Assembly (NCBI RefSeq): GCF_049331405.1
Contig: NZ_CP186274.1
Span: 3,286,001-3,350,000 of the forward strand
Origin: PoT sp049331405
GTDB taxonomy: Bacteria > Planctomycetota > Planctomycetia > Isosphaerales > Isosphaeraceae
DNA: 64,000 nt
Reading direction: 5' to 3'
Within the stretch, counting starts at the first letter, position 1; each line of letters opens with the position of its first letter. Positions 61,725 to 64,000 of the stretch are shown here, one piece after another. The position numbers were made by a program, and so were the translations under genes. Below the pieces are notes generated by a model, which worked only from the letters and a program-made list of their open reading frames with translations, did no database searches and was not told where the DNA came from.

Positions 61725-62844
61725 CGCGTCGAGTTGACGACCAATGAATCGTCGCTCGAATAAGAAGTAATCGAGTCAAAATAAGAAAGTCTCTTGGCTC
61801 GTCAATGATGAAGTCGTGATGAGCTTTCAGGCAGTATCGGCCGCGGGAAAAGGTACGTCGCCCCACCGCTTTGCACCCTCCTCCTCGGCGACTTCATTGG
61901 GGGGGAATTCCGAGGCCGCAGAACCTTCGACGGACGCGGTTGAAACTCAACCGGCCCTGCGATGACGCTACGATCCCGGAGCGTGAAGTCCACATCGGGG
62001 AGGAGGGTGAAAAGCAGTGGGGCCGACGTCGCCACGATCAAGAATCCCAGAGGCGGGGGGGGATGGGGGGGAAGATTCGCCTCTCGGGATGTCTCGTTCA
62101 AACTGAAGATTGGCCTGCATCGGCCTCGCTTCAACCTCGGATCATGGCGTCTAGAGGCGGACCGGGGGGGATCGGTCCTTATGGGGGAGTCAGGCCAAGG
62201 CACCGTGGTCGTCGACTTCGGGGCCGGTTCGAGTCAGGGAAAAGATCGCCAACTCGTCGGGGCTTCCGGGCGGCAACGGTTCAGAGCGACTCAGGCTGAG
62301 GATATCGAGCTCGTTCGGACGGTCCGGCTGCTGCGGCAGGCGTGTCACGTCGTTCGATGTCACGTGGTCCGGGACATCGAAAAGGCGAGCCAGCCGTGCA
62401 AACAGGTTCAAGAAGGACAGGGGGTGCGGCATCGATTCCTCGCGTCTCGGGGGGGACGAGTGCGATGTGGTAATCAAACACCTCGATCGTTATCAACTCC
62501 AGGGAATGACGATAGCCACACAATCCAGGTCCAACCTCAACGTCCTTCGCCAGGACACGTGAGAACTAAATGCACGAAGCGTGCCACAAGGATTTCGGCG
62601 ACGGAAGTGATCCTGTAAATCTTTTTGTATCAATGTCTTAGTCGTTTGGTAAAGATGGTGTGTAGTTCGAAGGCAACGGACATCCCAAGGGGGTGTCTGC
62701 AAGATCTTGCAGGAAACAGGCGGTGTTGCGAGATTGGGGTCTGCAAGAATTTGCAGACCGGCGAGTTATTGCAGACAAGGATTTGACGGGCCTGTGAGCG
62801 CCGGGAGAAAGGGGCTGATGGGGAGGAATTCGACCCATCGCGGC
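61725..62844. other. gene-free interval of 1.1 kb
   Basis: Overlapping open frames on both strands lack motifs and regional codon bias. A G-run (GGGGGGGG and GGGGGGG near 62050-62075) could affect replication or form a quadruplex. The AT-rich right part (about 62590-62790) holds the palindrome cluster listed separately. No RNA gene was recognised. Confidence 0.45.
62697..62776. promoter_or_regulatory. cluster of CTGCAA-N4-TTGCAG palindromes
   Basis: A perfect 16-bp palindrome CTGCAAGATCTTGCAG (62697-62712), a second site with 9-bp arms GGTCTGCAA/TTGCAGACC around GAAT (62738-62759) and a half-site TTGCAGAC (62769-62776). The two full sites share the same core and are 44 bp apart centre to centre, four helical turns. 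This looks like a multi-site operator; it lies 70-150 bp beyond the 3-prime end of the NtrC-family gene. Confidence 0.55.
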
Positions 62845-64000
62845 TCACTGGAGGTTGTGGCGGTTCATCTTGTAATGCAGGGTGCGGACGCTGATGCCGA
62901 GCAACTGCGCCGTGCGTTCGCGATGGTTGTCGCAGCGTTCGAGGGCGGCGAGGATCGTCGTCTTCTCGGCCTCGGCGACGGCCACCTCGAGGGTCGGGAC
63001 GACGATCTCGGCCGCCTCGGGGACGTCGTCGGATTGGGGGTTGAAGACCGGCACCGGACGCCTGCGTTGCATCTCCGTGGGGAGGTCTTCCAGGTGGATG
63101 ATGGGCCCTTCCACGGTGACGACCAGGCGCTCCATGCAATTCTTGAGCTGGCGGACGTTCCCTGGCCAGGTGTACTCGCACATCGCCCGCAAGGCCGCGC
63201 TGGCGATCTGCTTGGCCCCGCGGTTGTGCCGCTCCTGGGCCCACTGGATGAAGTGATGCACGAGTAGCGGTATATCATCCTGCCGCTCGCGGAGCGGGGG
63301 CACGCGGACGGGGACGACGTTGAGGCGGTAGTAGAGGTCTTCCCGCATCTTGCCGCTGGCGACCATTCCCTCCAGGTCGCGGTGGGTCGCGACGACGAGC
63401 CTGACGTCCAGCGGGATAAGGGTCGCGCCGCCGAGGCGACGGACCTCGCGTTGTTCCAGGACGCGCAGGAGGTCCACCTGGGTCTTGGACATCATCTCGC
63501 CGACCTCGTCCAGGAGCAGGGTACCGCCCCTGGCCATCTCGAACCAGCCGGCCTTGTCGCGCTGGGCGCCGGTGAAGGCCCCCTTCTCGTAGCCGAAGAG
63601 TTCGCTCTCGATCAGGCCTTCGGGCAGGGCCCCGAAGTTGGCGGCGATGAAGGGCCCTTCGCGGCGATGGCTCAGGTTGTGGATCGCGCGGGCGACGAGT
63701 TCCTTGCCGGTGCCGCTCTCCCCCTGAATGAGAATGGTCACGTCGGTGTCGGCGACCTGGTGGATCCGGACGAAGACGTCGTGGATCGCGGAGGACCGCC
63801 CGATCATCTCGGGGACCTCGCCGACGCCGGCCAACCGCTCGCGGAGTCGGCGGTTCTCCTTGAGCAAGTGGTAGTGCTCGAAGGCGTTGCGGACCTGGAT
63901 CCGGAGGGTACCGAGGTCGATCGGCTTCGTCAGGTAGTCGTGCGCGCCGAGGCGCATGGCCTCGACCGCCGTCTCGACGGTGCCGTGCGCGGTGATGACG
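62845..64000 (-). CDS. sigma-54-dependent response regulator, NtrC family, N-terminus outside the window
   Basis: About 385 residues are visible; the frame runs off the right edge. The end of a receiver domain is present (HDYLTKPIDLGTLRIQVRNA, with the conserved Lys of the KP pair). The AAA+ domain has Walker A GESGTGKE, the sigma-54 contact loop GAFTGA, Walker B GGTLLLDEVGEM and the arginine region LREDLYYRLNVVPV-like MREDLYYRLNV. A Fis-type helix-turn-helix closes the protein (RERTAQLLGISVRTLHYKM). It activates sigma-54 promoters after phosphorylation by a sensor kinase, which is probably encoded beyond the edge. Target genes are not known. Confidence 0.92.
   Translation of the reverse strand, partial: VITAHGTVETAVEAMRLGAHDYLTKPIDLGTLRIQVRNAFEHYHLLKENRRLRERLAGVGEVPEMIGRSSAIHDVFVRIHQVADTDVTILIQGESGTGKELVARAIHNLSHRREGPFIAANFGALPEGLIESELFGYEKGAFTGAQRDKAGWFEMARGGTLLLDEVGEMMSKTQVDLLRVLEQREVRRLGGATLIPLDVRLVVATHRDLEGMVASGKMREDLYYRLNVVPVRVPPLRERQDDIPLLVHHFIQWAQERHNRGAKQIASAALRAMCEYTWPGNVRQLKNCMERLVVTVEGPIIHLEDLPTEMQRRRPVPVFNPQSDDVPEAAEIVVPTLEVAVAEAEKTTILAALERCDNHRERTAQLLGISVRTLHYKMNRHNLQ

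Noticed and set aside
62731..62755. sigma-54 promoter (GG-N10-GC) near the palindromes
   Set aside because: The spacing between the GG and GC dinucleotides is 13 or more, not 10, so it does not match the consensus.
1..64000. CRISPR arrays, tRNA or rRNA genes, complete insertion sequences, prophage genes
   Set aside because: No regularly spaced direct repeats, tRNA-like cloverleaf, rRNA stretch, transposase or integrase was recognised by reading; a tool-based search could still find short RNA genes.

Overview
The window is a GC-rich bacterial chromosome segment with strong G/C preference at third codon positions. Its gene content points to a member of the Planctomycetota, most likely near Isosphaeraceae. 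The pointers are a DUF1501 protein with a Tat-like leader, a cytochrome c/WD40 fusion next to a pre-peptidase C-terminal (PPC-like) protein, two surface proteins with the planctomycete LEPR-XLL-type N-terminus, an ECF sigma factor with a long membrane-anchored C-terminal extension, and an Anbu / transglutaminase / alpha-E / ATP-grasp cluster. This assignment comes from reading the proteins; no 16S gene or search supports it.

Layout. 1-1.7 kb: end of an aldo/keto reductase, a glycine-rich RRM protein and ribosomal protein bS21. 1.8-6.7 kb: adenylosuccinate lyase and glutamate dehydrogenase (minus), then a creatininase-family hydrolase and a CusF-SCO copper lipoprotein (plus). 6.7-8.0 kb: a gene-poor gap. 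8.0-15.7 kb: an ArsR-type regulator with a histone-like tail, a TolC-family channel, DUF1501, and a cytochrome/WD40 plus PPC-like pair. 16-18.4 kb: a molybdopterin oxidoreductase followed by a glutaredoxin-like protein. 18.7-25 kb: a surface protein, a two-lobed alpha/beta hydrolase, and an MBOAT/SGNH O-acylation pair. 25.4-31.3 kb: a membrane-anchored DUF1349-like protein, then the minus-strand cluster circularly permuted ATP-grasp, alpha-E, transglutaminase, Anbu. 32.5-37.2 kb: a 1560-residue surface protein with six DUF11-type repeats. 38-46.6 kb: CPBP protease, tyrS, a Gfo/Idh/MocA oxidoreductase, an LpxL-like acyltransferase, glpD, an ABC-F ATPase and a MaoC protein. 46.8-57.9 kb: the extended ECF sigma factor and many small metabolic genes (VOC, RuvC-like/DinB, DinB, ceramidase-like, glycosidase-like, VOC, panE-like, metallophosphoesterase, cupin, HD, PaiB). 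57.9-64 kb: a phosphate-selective-type porin, an OFA-family MFS transporter with its 51-residue partner, a gene-free kilobase holding a cluster of CTGCAA palindromes, and a truncated NtrC-family regulator.

Functional links. The most coherent system is the minus-strand cluster at 26.6-31.3 kb, whose four families recur together and are thought to make, modify and degrade a peptide-like product (established as a prediction, not as a proven pathway). The oxidoreductase/glutaredoxin pair, the MBOAT/SGNH pair, the tyrS-to-glpD run and the MFS/small-subunit pair look like operons from spacing. No tRNA, rRNA, CRISPR array, intact insertion sequence or prophage was recognised. Residue positions are counted by hand and may be off by one or two.
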